DNA from: Firmicutes bacterium AM41-11
Lineage (GTDB): Bacteria > Bacillota_I > Bacilli_A > Erysipelotrichales > Erysipelotrichaceae
Assembly (NCBI GenBank): GCA_003480165.1
Contig: QUIQ01000003.1
Location: 124,001-188,000 of the forward strand
Reading direction: 5' to 3'
DNA length: 64,000 nucleotides
In this document: positions 34,143-41,669 of the stretch, piece after piece
Layout: each line of letters begins with the position of its first letter
Position numbering within the stretch: the stretch's first letter is position 1
The notes under the pieces: generated by a model
Databases searched by the model: none
What the model was told of the DNA's origin: nothing
Seen by the model: the letters and a program-made list of their open reading frames with translations, nothing else
Made by a program: the position numbers and the translations under genes

Positions 34143-34688
34143 ATGAATCAAGGAAGAATTATTGTGATTACAGGCTCACCGGGGACAGGAAAAACAACAA
34201 CTGCGTCAATTGTCGCAAAGGAATCAGATATGGATAAATCAGTGCATATGCACACCGATGACTTTTTTCATTACTTAAGCAAAGGCGCAATACCACCACA
34301 TTTGCCAGAATCCAACAAGCAAAATCTGGTTGTCATTGAAGCCTTTTTAGAAGCTGCAAAGCGATATGCTCGTGGCGGATATGATGTAATTGTAGATGGG
34401 ATTGTCGGGCCATGGTTTTTGGAGCCATGGAAAGCTCTTGCCCAAGAAGATTACGAGGTACACTATATTGTATTAAGAGCGAGTAAAAAAGAAACTATGA
34501 AGCGAGCTGTGGAACGCTCAAAATTAGATAGAAAAACAAATATTGAATTAGTGGAAACAATGTGGGAGCAATTTTCCGGTTTGGGGATATATGAATCAAA
34601 TGTCATAGACACAACTACATTCACAATTAAAGATACGGTTTCCGCAATAAAAGAAAGAGTTGCATGTGGGACGTCTTTACTATCTTAG
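34143..34688 (+). CDS. P-loop kinase-like ATPase inserted in the zeta remnant
   Basis: 181 residues, soluble. Walker A ITGSPGTGKTTTAS at residues 7-20, an HTDDFFHYL motif near 37 like adenylylsulfate, shikimate or chloramphenicol phosphotransferase-type kinases, VIVDGIVGPWFLEPW near 85, and an LID-like Arg region (RAVERSKLDRKT). GAGGG lies 9 bases before the ATG. It resembles small nucleoside/antibiotic-kinase-like proteins found near resistance genes, but its substrate cannot be read from sequence; it should not be called a resistance gene without testing. Confidence 0.7.
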   Translation: MNQGRIIVITGSPGTGKTTTASIVAKESDMDKSVHMHTDDFFHYLSKGAIPPHLPESNKQNLVVIEAFLEAAKRYARGGYDVIVDGIVGPWFLEPWKALAQEDYEVHYIVLRASKKETMKRAVERSKLDRKTNIELVETMWEQFSGLGIYESNVIDTTTFTIKDTVSAIKERVACGTSLLS

Positions 34689-34710
34689 ACATTCCCATTT
34701 GTCAGGAAGA

Positions 34711-34837
34711 TAGCAAAGCCAGCCGAGCCAGTCAACGGTCAAGATGAACGGCGCATTTCATGCGCCGCCGTTGACAGTCACGCCCGTCTTTGCTAAAAAG
34801 TAATCAAGGCGGGAAAGCCCTAAAATGGCTTCCCGCC
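34711..34837. repeat. Large interrupted palindrome and adjacent hairpin
   Basis: TAGCAAAG (34711) pairs with CTTTGCTA (34788); inside, GTCAACGG (34731) with CCGTTGAC (34768) and GGCGCAT (34750) with ATGCGCC (34760). A second hairpin GGCGGGAA / TTCCCGCC follows (34808-34837). Such nested arms are typical of replication or mobilisation origins or strong terminators of small plasmids. The GC-rich stretch to 34977 has no convincing gene. Confidence 0.7.
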
Positions 34838-35291
34838 CATTTCAATTTTTAGAAAAGAAACGCTCCAAAATCAGAAAGAGAGCGTCCAAGCACTTTGAGG
34901 GATTGGCCGCCTTGTCCACCCATTCAGCGGGACAGCGGGCGGAGGTCAAGGCCGGGTGTAAACCCGTTCATTTCAGCTTAGAAACCCTTCATAAAACGGG
35001 CTTATTTAGCGATATAAGGCTTTATAATAGAGAAGGAGTGAAACTTCTATTCAAGTTTAGAAACGCCTTCCATTAGTCCGAAAGAGACCTTAGAAAGAGA
35101 ATTAAATCGTAAAGTATCAGGGAAAGAAATTCAACCGACTTTGGAGAGAATAGAGCAAAAAATGGTTCAAAATCAACACCAAGAAACCCCTGAATTTAAA
35201 GCAATTCAACAAAAATTGGAAAGCTTGCAGCTACCTACACCACCAATACCCAAAACACCTAAACTTCCAGGACTTTAAACCTTAAAAAAGG

Positions 35292-35331
35292 AAAAGAGTA
35301 GTTACCAAAAAACGGTAACTACTCTTTTTTT
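35292..35331 (+). terminator. Terminator of the epsilon-zeta unit
   Basis: AGAGTAGTTACC and GGTAACTACTCT around an 8-base loop, then seven or more T, 14 bases after the zeta stop. Confidence 0.9.
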
Positions 35332-35465
35332 ATAAAAACCTTTCCTCATGTTTGAAAAGCTGATCGAGAAATAAAGCACACAACGGTATTCTTTCTTTTT
35401 TCAGTTGGTACATTTTGCAGTCTGTAACGTGTCATTTACTGTTTGTTACCTTAACATATCCAGTC

Positions 35466-35511
35466 GAAAACACAAGGGTATATAAACGAGCAAGCTCGCC
35501 CTTGTGTTTTC
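35466..35511. repeat. Inverted repeat, possible oriT-like or terminator hairpin
   Basis: 13-bp arms GAAAACACAAGGG / CCCTTGTGTTTTC with an inner GAGC-AA-GCTC. It lies at the border between the epsilon-zeta remnant and the next cargo. It shares ACAAGGGTAT with 41253-41262 near mobC. The surrounding 35332-35633 holds no gene. Confidence 0.55.
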
Positions 35512-35633
35512 TTTGTGTCTATGTTGCGTTCTCGTCACAGCAAACGACACGAACACACTGGCGAAAATGAACCAACAAAACGAAAAAAGAAAGGAGCGTA
35601 TACTTCACAGACGGTGTTAAGGATACTTACCAG

Positions 35634-35696
35634 ATGAAACCGTACATTGCACCGACCGCTGCTGAGTTGGAACAATTTCTTTCCTCTCTAAATTAA
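35634..35696 (+). other. Short ORF tail of unknown origin (20 codons)
   Basis: MKPYIAPTAAELEQFLSSLN then stop; the same frame is open about 20 codons further upstream (ERSVYFTDGVKDTYQ) without a start. It looks like the end of a truncated ICE gene. Not recognised. Confidence 0.3.
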
Positions 35697-35712
35697 ATCT
35701 TGCCGAAGCAGT

Positions 35713-35738
35713 GATGTGTCAGACTTTCCTGACACATC
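35713..35738. terminator. Hairpin before the WXG-like gene
   Basis: Perfect 10-bp arms GATGTGTCAG / CTGACACATC around a 6-base loop, 44 bases before the start of the first effector gene; may terminate upstream transcription. Confidence 0.5.
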
Positions 35739-35781
35739 GCCGCTTTGCACTTCACAAAATCCGCTGCCAGGAGGTGATGAA

Positions 35782-36651
35782 ATGAGTATGGTAAATGCTG
35801 ACTCCGTTCAGCTATTCGCAATGCTGAAAAAAATGCAGGATTCCATTTCCTCCATCGAAACTACCAAAAAATCTGTAAAGATGAAATATGAACAGTTAGG
35901 TGCTGGATGGCAAGATAAAAAATACAACGAGTTGGGCGTGGTTGTAAGAGACTGCAACAAGGCTCTCAATGACATATTGGTAATTATGCTTCAAGCAGAA
36001 AAATATGTGGCTTTACTCGCCAAGAGCCTTAGTGAATACGAAAGTGTTCAACTAGGATCTACAAATGGAATATCTGCAAGCACACCTCAGACCAGTAGTT
36101 TTGCTGTTACACCATCAAGTGCAGATACAACCACCTTTGAGTCAAATACCTTTGGTTCTAATCTTGCATTTGTTCAAGACAGACTATCAGCTGAACGATA
36201 TTTTTCCCGTGGAAATCACTATGAAGAATATCGAGATTATTGGGAGAACGGGAACTATACCTTTTCTCGAAATGAAAATCCAGAACTCGTATACGTTAGA
36301 GCAAGGGATATTGAAGGAGTTTATCTCAGTGACCGAGAACTTGGGAACCCGGAAGGATTTTGGACACGGAATGGTCGAGAGGGATGGTCGAGAGAAAACA
36401 TTCTAAGGCGAGCTTCGCACATCCAAGATGTTCGTCAAAATACTGAGTCAGGAATGTCTTTGGATGAGCTTTCACAAAACCCAGTGTTAGATGATACCAT
36501 TCGTAGCTATTACAATAATCCTGTCCAGGTTGCGCAGGTAGGTTCTTATTATGTATTTCAGAGTGATGGGCGACATCGAACACTTGCAGCTCAATCGCTT
36601 GATACATATATCCCGGTTTTAGTAACAGGTAGCTACACTCGAAATGATTAA
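35782..36651 (+). CDS. WXG100-like N-terminus fused to a ParB-like C-terminal domain
   Basis: 289 residues. ATG 35782 follows AGGAGGTGATG. Residues 1-100 form a helical hairpin like WXG100 proteins, with the turn GAGWQDKKY in place of W-x-G. A Ser/Thr-rich linker (105-140) leads to a C-terminal domain with DIEGVYLSDRELGNPEG and QSDGRHRTLAAQSLDTYIPV, which resembles the ParB/sulfiredoxin nucleotide-binding fold. The next gene has almost the same N-terminus and a different C-terminus, the design of secreted polymorphic toxins (type VII-like). No secretion ATPase (EssC) lies in this window. The activity is a prediction. Confidence 0.7.
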   Translation: MSMVNADSVQLFAMLKKMQDSISSIETTKKSVKMKYEQLGAGWQDKKYNELGVVVRDCNKALNDILVIMLQAEKYVALLAKSLSEYESVQLGSTNGISASTPQTSSFAVTPSSADTTTFESNTFGSNLAFVQDRLSAERYFSRGNHYEEYRDYWENGNYTFSRNENPELVYVRARDIEGVYLSDRELGNPEGFWTRNGREGWSRENILRRASHIQDVRQNTESGMSLDELSQNPVLDDTIRSYYNNPVQVAQVGSYYVFQSDGRHRTLAAQSLDTYIPVLVTGSYTRND

Positions 36652-36670
36652 CAAATGAGGAGGTGAGTGT

Positions 36671-37711
36671 TTGAGCAACGTAAATGCTGATGCAACTCAA
36701 TTACTGACAATACTGAAAAATATGCGGACCTCCATTTCTTCTATCGAAACTACAAGAAGTTCTGTGAAGATGAAATATCAGCAATTGGGAATTGGATGGA
36801 ATGACAAGAAGTACGATGAGCTGGGAACTATCGTAAAAGATTGCAACAAAGCCCTGAATGATATTTTACAGATTATGCTTCAGGCCGAAAAATACGTTGC
36901 TTCACTTGCCAAAAGTGTACAAGAATATGATAATGTTAATTTGGACACTCCTTCTGCACGAAATTCTTTCCTCCAGGGTCTGCAAACACCTAATGTTGGT
37001 AATTCGTCTTATCAGTATTGCCTTGGCGTGCTAACCCAAGGTAGCACACCAGACGGATATATCGCTGTTATATCACAACGCCATGAAAATGCAGAGCAGA
37101 ATGTCAGAGAAGTGTTTGACCATTTCGCTGGTAAACTGATGATACAAGATTCTGAATATCCACCGGATCAGACAGCACATTACTCACCGGGAAATTATAT
37201 AGGGCATTCACGAGGAGTCTACTACAATGCAGCTTCTGATATGACAAATCCAAGAGGTGCAGGAACAACTTATTTCCACGAGCTTGCTCACATGATCGAC
37301 CATGCTTCGTGCAACTATCGGAGCAATCTATCCAATACTCCAGAATTTGCTGAGGCACTGGTTGAGGACGGACAAAGAATCCTGAGCTTATATAACAATC
37401 TTCCAGTGGAAAAGCAAACTGCTTTTCTGACCCGTATTAGGCAGGATTCAGCTCACTCCTTCTCGGACTTAATTGATGCGACAACAAATGGTCAATTGCA
37501 CGGAAATTATGGTCACTCAAGGAACTATTGGACGAGACCGGGCAATCTACAAGCAGAAGCCTTTGCCCACTTTTTTGAAGCGTCTATGGGAGACCAAGGC
37601 AAATTAGAGCTATTAGCAAATTTCTTTCCTACAGCGTTTGGTATTTTTTCTTCAATGATTGATTCTATTAGACCAGATAATCATGTTAGGGTCTTGAGCA
37701 GAGAAAGGTAG
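36671..37711 (+). CDS. WXG100-like N-terminus fused to a zinc metalloprotease domain
   Basis: 346 residues, TTG start at 36671 with GGAGGTGAG upstream. Residues 1-100 closely copy the previous protein (VNADATQLLTILKNMRTSIS, GIGWNDKKYDELG). The C-terminal domain has YFHELAHMIDH (HExxH-type, near 204) and a downstream EAFAHFFEASMG that can supply the third zinc ligand, like anthrax-lethal-factor-related and other secreted toxin proteases. It follows the ParB-like gene by 19 bases. Likely an effector or toxin released by a type VII-like route; target unknown. Confidence 0.75.
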   Translation: MSNVNADATQLLTILKNMRTSISSIETTRSSVKMKYQQLGIGWNDKKYDELGTIVKDCNKALNDILQIMLQAEKYVASLAKSVQEYDNVNLDTPSARNSFLQGLQTPNVGNSSYQYCLGVLTQGSTPDGYIAVISQRHENAEQNVREVFDHFAGKLMIQDSEYPPDQTAHYSPGNYIGHSRGVYYNAASDMTNPRGAGTTYFHELAHMIDHASCNYRSNLSNTPEFAEALVEDGQRILSLYNNLPVEKQTAFLTRIRQDSAHSFSDLIDATTNGQLHGNYGHSRNYWTRPGNLQAEAFAHFFEASMGDQGKLELLANFFPTAFGIFSSMIDSIRPDNHVRVLSRER

Positions 37712-37720
37712 GTGCATACA

Positions 37721-37975
37721 ATGGACAAAAACAAGAGCGTTGCAGATTTTATGAATAGCTTCCTTAATACACCTGAACCGAAAATTGATAATGAGTATTA
37801 TGAAATCGAAGAACAGTATTTTCGGCAATTCGGTCATGGTGTCCCAAGGGAAATGTTGCCTGATAGCATTTCAACGGAACAAATTAAACAAGCCATGAAA
37901 AAATGCATTCTTTCCAAAAAGGATAATCTCTTTGAACTATTAGGCATCATTATCAACGATAATTATTTATATTAA
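37721..37975 (+). CDS. Small acidic protein, candidate immunity protein
   Basis: 84 residues starting MDKNKSVADFMNSFLNTPEP; soluble, mostly helical, no known motif. It begins 9 bases after the metalloprotease stop with AGGTAGG upstream. Small acidic proteins in this position after a polymorphic toxin are often immunity proteins, but nothing in the sequence proves it. Confidence 0.55.
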   Translation: MDKNKSVADFMNSFLNTPEPKIDNEYYEIEEQYFRQFGHGVPREMLPDSISTEQIKQAMKKCILSKKDNLFELLGIIINDNYLY

Positions 37976-37991
37976 GAAAAGGAACGACGAC

Positions 37992-38255
37992 ATGGATGAA
38001 GACAACATTATAACTTTGAATGATGAGAATGGGAACGAAGTTGAATTTGAATTTCTTGACTTAATACCGTATCGCCAGAACGAATATGTTGTCCTGCTTC
38101 CTATTGGAGATTCGGATGGGCAAGTTGTTATTTTGCAGCTGAAAGAAATTGACGATGAAACAGAAGAATATGTTGGTGTTGAAAACGAATTTGTGTTAGA
38201 GACTGTCTTTGCTCTGTTCAAAGAGCGAAACAAAGATTTCTTTACATTTGAGTAA
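37992..38255 (+). CDS. DUF1292-like small acidic protein
   Basis: 87 residues: MDEDNIITLNDENGNEVEFE, then YVVLLPIGDSDGQVVILQLK and VENEFVLETVFALF, which matches the pattern of DUF1292 proteins (short acidic proteins usually beside holliday-junction resolvase genes). Here it is in the effector cluster, 16 bases after the previous gene. It may be an immunity or chaperone adaptation (inference). Confidence 0.65.
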   Translation: MDEDNIITLNDENGNEVEFEFLDLIPYRQNEYVVLLPIGDSDGQVVILQLKEIDDETEEYVGVENEFVLETVFALFKERNKDFFTFE

Positions 38256-38304
38256 TTAAACAATGCAAGCTCAAACCAACAACACGATAAAAGGGGGGTG
38301 CATT

Positions 38305-39174
38305 ATGGATATTTGGCATCGTGTAGGCAGAATTGTTCGCTTCTCAAACTTAGGAACTCTTCTGTTCTTTACTCTTAATATTCTGCTGATTGTTGCTGTG
38401 TTCGGTTCGTCAGGAAGCATTGTTGAACTGATTTGTATTTACTTTTTCACAGTAGCTATCAGCTTATCCCCATTAGGCGAAATGTGCCTGGCTGCCTTCG
38501 CAGGAGCAAGCGATATAAAAAGAGTAGATATAAAACTTCGAGTTGTCCCGCTGGTTCAATATGTTTTAGATAAAGCAAAAGAGAACACATCATACTGTCC
38601 TAAAAAAGTGAAAGTGAAGATTATCCATGATCCTGCTCCAAATGCATTTGCTCTAGGTAGGCAAACACTATGCATAACTGACGGATTGCTTTTACTCTCC
38701 GATGATATGATACTTGGAATTCTCGCCCATGAGATCGGACATCTCTCATACGGACATACTGTTATCCAATTATTGATTGGCGGGGGCAATATATTTATAT
38801 CCGGGTGCCTCCTGTTAATCAAAATATCCTACTGGATTTTTTCTGCAATCATGGGGCTGTTCGCAATATGCTCTCGTAGTGGTGTAATGGGTATAATTAC
38901 CGCAGTTTTCGCAGGAATATCAACAGCACTTTCTTGGTTATGGGTAAAGTTCTGTATGCTTTTTCTGATGTGGTCTATGAGACAAAATGAGTATCTGGCT
39001 GATGAATTTGCTTATAAAATTGGTTTTGGTCTTGAATTAGCGACGGTATTAGACCAACATATCTCAGATGTTCCGCATGATGGTTTTCTCAGTGCAATAT
39101 ACTCAACTCATCCATGCAACGATGATAGGGTTGCAGCATTGCAAAATTTAGGTGTACCCTATTCTCGATACTAA
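38305..39174 (+). CDS. M48-family membrane metalloprotease (HtpX-like)
   Basis: 289 residues. ATG 38305 follows GGGGGG; the upstream 14 codons are rejected. Two membrane helices in the first 70 residues, the zinc motif ILAHEIGHLSYGH near 143, two further helices (170-220), and the third ligand in EYLADEFAYKIG near 235. HtpX-like enzymes degrade misfolded membrane proteins. As the last gene of the cargo unit it could process or protect against the neighbouring effectors; this is inference. Confidence 0.8.
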   Translation: MDIWHRVGRIVRFSNLGTLLFFTLNILLIVAVFGSSGSIVELICIYFFTVAISLSPLGEMCLAAFAGASDIKRVDIKLRVVPLVQYVLDKAKENTSYCPKKVKVKIIHDPAPNAFALGRQTLCITDGLLLLSDDMILGILAHEIGHLSYGHTVIQLLIGGGNIFISGCLLLIKISYWIFSAIMGLFAICSRSGVMGIITAVFAGISTALSWLWVKFCMLFLMWSMRQNEYLADEFAYKIGFGLELATVLDQHISDVPHDGFLSAIYSTHPCNDDRVAALQNLGVPYSRY

Positions 39175-39399
39175 ATTCATAATCTCACAAATTGGCAAAT
39201 TGGCAAGCAGTGTAAACCTGTACAGGTTCACTCATTTTCTCGATTTTCCCTTCGGTGCAATCTTCGCAAATTTGCTTGTTGGGGAAGCATCCCCAATCCC
39301 CTTTGAACATCATCTGCCGATGATGGCTACACGATTTTCAATCGTTTCTCAAAGAACAGTAGAATAAAAATTTGCCCATGGTTGAAAGCACCGAAATCG
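39175..39399. other. Non-coding gap with palindrome
   Basis: No gene seen. AACCTGTACAGGTT (39215-39228) is a perfect 14-base palindrome, extended by GTGTA/CAC, a possible operator. GGGGA/TCCCC makes a small hairpin near 39285. Confidence 0.4.
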
Positions 39400-39462
39400 A
39401 AAAGCAAAAAAGCAGCCACGATCCGCACCCTTTGGGGAGTGCAGACCGTGGCTTTTTGCTTT
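39400..39462 (-). terminator. Bidirectional terminator between effector cargo and relaxase
   Basis: AAAGCAGCCACG and CGTGGCTTTTTGCTTT arms with an inner GCAC/GTGC stem. It separates the plus-strand cargo from the minus-strand transfer operon. Confidence 0.75.
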
Positions 39463-40873
39463 AACGGAAGTTCTTCTTTTCCTCTTTCTCTTTCTCTTTT
39501 TCCTGCTCTTTCTGCCTGTCGATATTCAAAATCGTTTCAACCGTCCGTTTGGCAATCAGCAGTTCTTCTTTCTCTTTTCTGATCTGACGGTACTCAGCGT
39601 AGTCCTGCTTTTTCTGGACTGCCAGCTGATGAAACTCCTCATACAATGATTGCATGGACGGGAGCTTTGTAATCTGCAATTCATCAAAGGCTTGCTTCGC
39701 CGCTTTATGAATTGTGATTTCCTGACGGTGTTCTTCAAAGAATTTTTTGCTATATCCAGACTTGCGGTACTCGATATAAATTTGCCTTGTGTTGCGATAA
39801 TTTTTGATGTGCTGCTGCAACGCCTGAACCTCAACCATACGTTTCTCTGCGACCTTGATAGAATCAGAAAGCGCATCGAACCGGGCAGACAGATTTTCAA
39901 TATGAGCAGTCAGATCGTCGTAGTTGCCCAAGCCTTTTTCTTTCAGTAGGATTACCGTTCGGGCAGCTTCTTTTCGGTTGAACTTCTTCGCCCACTTTTC
40001 ATAACCGACCGTCTTGCCCTCGGCCATCTTTGCCTGAATATCAATCAGCATCTGGAACTGCTTCGGGGCAGGAGCCTTGGCAGAGCCGCCTTTTGATTTG
40101 TGCAGGTTCTTGCCGGAGATAACCGCTTGAATTTCCTCTTTGCTATATCCTTCGCCCAGGGAACGCAGCCGAATGAAACGCTTCTGATTCTCGCCCTTGA
40201 ACGCAGGCTGCTTTCCATCCTTGAACTCAAATCCCATGTCAGCCAGAGCCTGAACAAAGCCATCAAAGCTCTTTGGTTTCTGCTTCAGCACCGCATCAAT
40301 CGCATCACATAATTCGTCACGCTGGGTACGCTTCTTGGGATAAACAGTTCTTTTCTGGCGCTCCCGATACGGCTTCGGTGTAATAATGGACAGCCCGTGT
40401 TCCAGGCAAACCATATCACTGAGTCTTTGCACCGCCAGACCGGAAAGAAAGAAGTTTTTGAATTTCCGTGTGGCATCCAGCGAGGTCGAATTATAAATGA
40501 TATGATTGTGAATGTGGGATTTGTCGATGTGGGTCGCAACGATGAAAGCGTGTTTTCCCTTTGTCCATCGCATCGCTGTTTCATAGCCGACTTGGTTCGC
40601 TTCTTCCGGGGTGATTTCTCCCGGCTTAAAGGACTGGCGTATCTGGTATGCGATGATATTGTTCTTCTGCTGTCTGCCGGTAATATGCTGATACTGCCGT
40701 TTGGAAAGCAGAAATTCCTCATCTGCTGTCTTTGGATCACACTCATAGGAACTGATAAATTCGCCATCATTGGTTTTTGCGGCATTTTGTGAGTAGTCGG
40801 TTCTGTCTGCCAAACATTGAGCGACCGTCTTTCCCTTATTCACATGGAGTGCAATCAATCTTGTCGCTGCCAT
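39461..40873 (-). CDS. Conjugative relaxase (MOB-P type, MobA/MobL)
   Basis: 470 residues from ATG 40873 (MAATRLIALHVNKGKTVAQC); two in-frame starts lie 3 codons upstream. It nicks oriT and carries the strand into the recipient. The metal-binding three-His motif HIDKSHIHNHIIYN is near residue 115 with the Tyr in DRTDYSQN near 27. The C-terminal half is a long coiled coil ending in an extremely charged KEQEKEKEKEEKK tail. It follows a small membrane protein gene and mobC, and is the last gene of the transfer operon. Confidence 0.88.
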   Translation of the reverse strand: MAATRLIALHVNKGKTVAQCLADRTDYSQNAAKTNDGEFISSYECDPKTADEEFLLSKRQYQHITGRQQKNNIIAYQIRQSFKPGEITPEEANQVGYETAMRWTKGKHAFIVATHIDKSHIHNHIIYNSTSLDATRKFKNFFLSGLAVQRLSDMVCLEHGLSIITPKPYRERQKRTVYPKKRTQRDELCDAIDAVLKQKPKSFDGFVQALADMGFEFKDGKQPAFKGENQKRFIRLRSLGEGYSKEEIQAVISGKNLHKSKGGSAKAPAPKQFQMLIDIQAKMAEGKTVGYEKWAKKFNRKEAARTVILLKEKGLGNYDDLTAHIENLSARFDALSDSIKVAEKRMVEVQALQQHIKNYRNTRQIYIEYRKSGYSKKFFEEHRQEITIHKAAKQAFDELQITKLPSMQSLYEEFHQLAVQKKQDYAEYRQIRKEKEELLIAKRTVETILNIDRQKEQEKEKEKEEKKNFR

Positions 40874-40935
40874 TCCCATCACTTCCTTCCCAAAAAGAAA
40901 AAGCCACCGGTCGGTGACTTTTCTCTGATATTATC

Positions 40936-41220
40936 TTATGACCTGATAAATGCTCCCAGACTTTCTCCAATATTCTCGACTTTCATAACAGCCCAGACGA
41001 GCAAGAACACCGCTGCTATTGTCGCAATTCCAAGAACCACAAGAATAAGCAGGGACTGCCACAAAGCCTTTACAATGCAGTAAATCGCAGATCCGCCAAT
41101 GACCAAGAGCAATAAACCAATTACATAGGACACAACATTTGTAAGCAGATTTCCAAGAATGCAAATCACTTTTACAACGAACAGCACCGGCAGTGCCAAT
41201 ATCTTCAATACCAGCTTCAT
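40936..41220 (-). CDS. Small membrane protein of the transfer operon
   Basis: 94 residues with three hydrophobic helices (about 5-40, 45-62, 63-82; LILVVLGIATIAAVFLLVW) and a short end GESLGAFIRS. Similar small membrane proteins lie between relaxase and MobC genes of Tn1549-type ICEs. Role in transfer unproven. Confidence 0.65.
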   Translation of the reverse strand: MKLVLKILALPVLFVVKVICILGNLLTNVVSYVIGLLLLVIGGSAIYCIVKALWQSLLILVVLGIATIAAVFLLVWAVMKVENIGESLGAFIRS

Positions 41221-41336
41221 AGGCTCAACCCCTTTCTTTTAATTATATTGTACAAGGGTATCTGCCATAACGCAATGATGTCAACCCTTATGTAAAAGCC
41301 GCAGCCGAAACTGCGACTTCCCAACAAGTTGTCGGA
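41221..41336. other. Gap next to mobC, candidate oriT region
   Basis: No gene. It contains AAGGGT (41255) / ACCCTT (41283) as a loose inverted repeat, and the word ACAAGGGTAT shared with the hairpin at 35466. Location between mobC and relaxase genes suits an origin of transfer, but no known nick sequence is recognised. Confidence 0.3.
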
Positions 41337-41669
41337 TTACTGGATTGAGGACAGGCGAACAAGAACTTCTCTCATGTCCGTCCAGATCTCCTCCAGCCGT
41401 TTTTGCAAATCCTCAATGTCAGCACGATAGATGCTGCCTGTTTCGTTCGCTCGCTTTGCGTACTGGTTCAGGTTGTTGGAGCAGATTCGCAGGAGCGAAA
41501 CCAGGGCTTTCACATCCTGCAAATCCAGTCTGATACAGTAACCATCCAGAGCCATTTTCCGCAGATAGGCTCCCATGCTGCGGATGCCAAGCTCGTCCAT
41601 CTTCTCATGGATTCGCTCGACCTCCTCCTTGGATGCAAGGAAATGAACATCCTGATCTCGCTTTGCCAT
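41337..41669 (-). CDS. mobC: Relaxosome accessory protein MobC
   Basis: 110 residues. N-terminal ribbon-helix-helix-like part (VHFLASKEEVERIHEKMDEL, SMGAYLRKMALDGY) and the MobC motif LLRICSNNLNQYAKRANETG. It binds oriT DNA and helps relaxase to nick. Its start overlaps the stop of the large helicase gene, so translation is coupled. Confidence 0.88.
   Translation of the reverse strand: MAKRDQDVHFLASKEEVERIHEKMDELGIRSMGAYLRKMALDGYCIRLDLQDVKALVSLLRICSNNLNQYAKRANETGSIYRADIEDLQKRLEEIWTDMREVLVRLSSIQ

Larger units (their letters stand above)
33934..35278 (+). pseudogene. Zeta toxin (UDP-GlcNAc kinase), split by an insert and frameshifted
   Basis: Starts [20 protein letters not shown] like plasmid zeta toxins. 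A missing base near 34010 shifts the frame; in the restored frame the Walker [13 protein letters not shown] is readable, then homology ends near 34073. It resumes at 34978 with [20 protein letters not shown], shifts again near 35050 (one extra base), and ends [12 protein letters not shown] at 35278. The middle of the kinase is replaced by about 0.9 kb holding a separate P-loop gene. The toxin cannot be active, which fits with the loss of a full antitoxin. Confidence 0.85.

Noticed and set aside
34825..35076. 83-codon plus-strand frame
   Set aside because: It joins GC-rich insert sequence to the zeta C-terminus and ends at a frameshift; no ribosome site for the first part and no family match.
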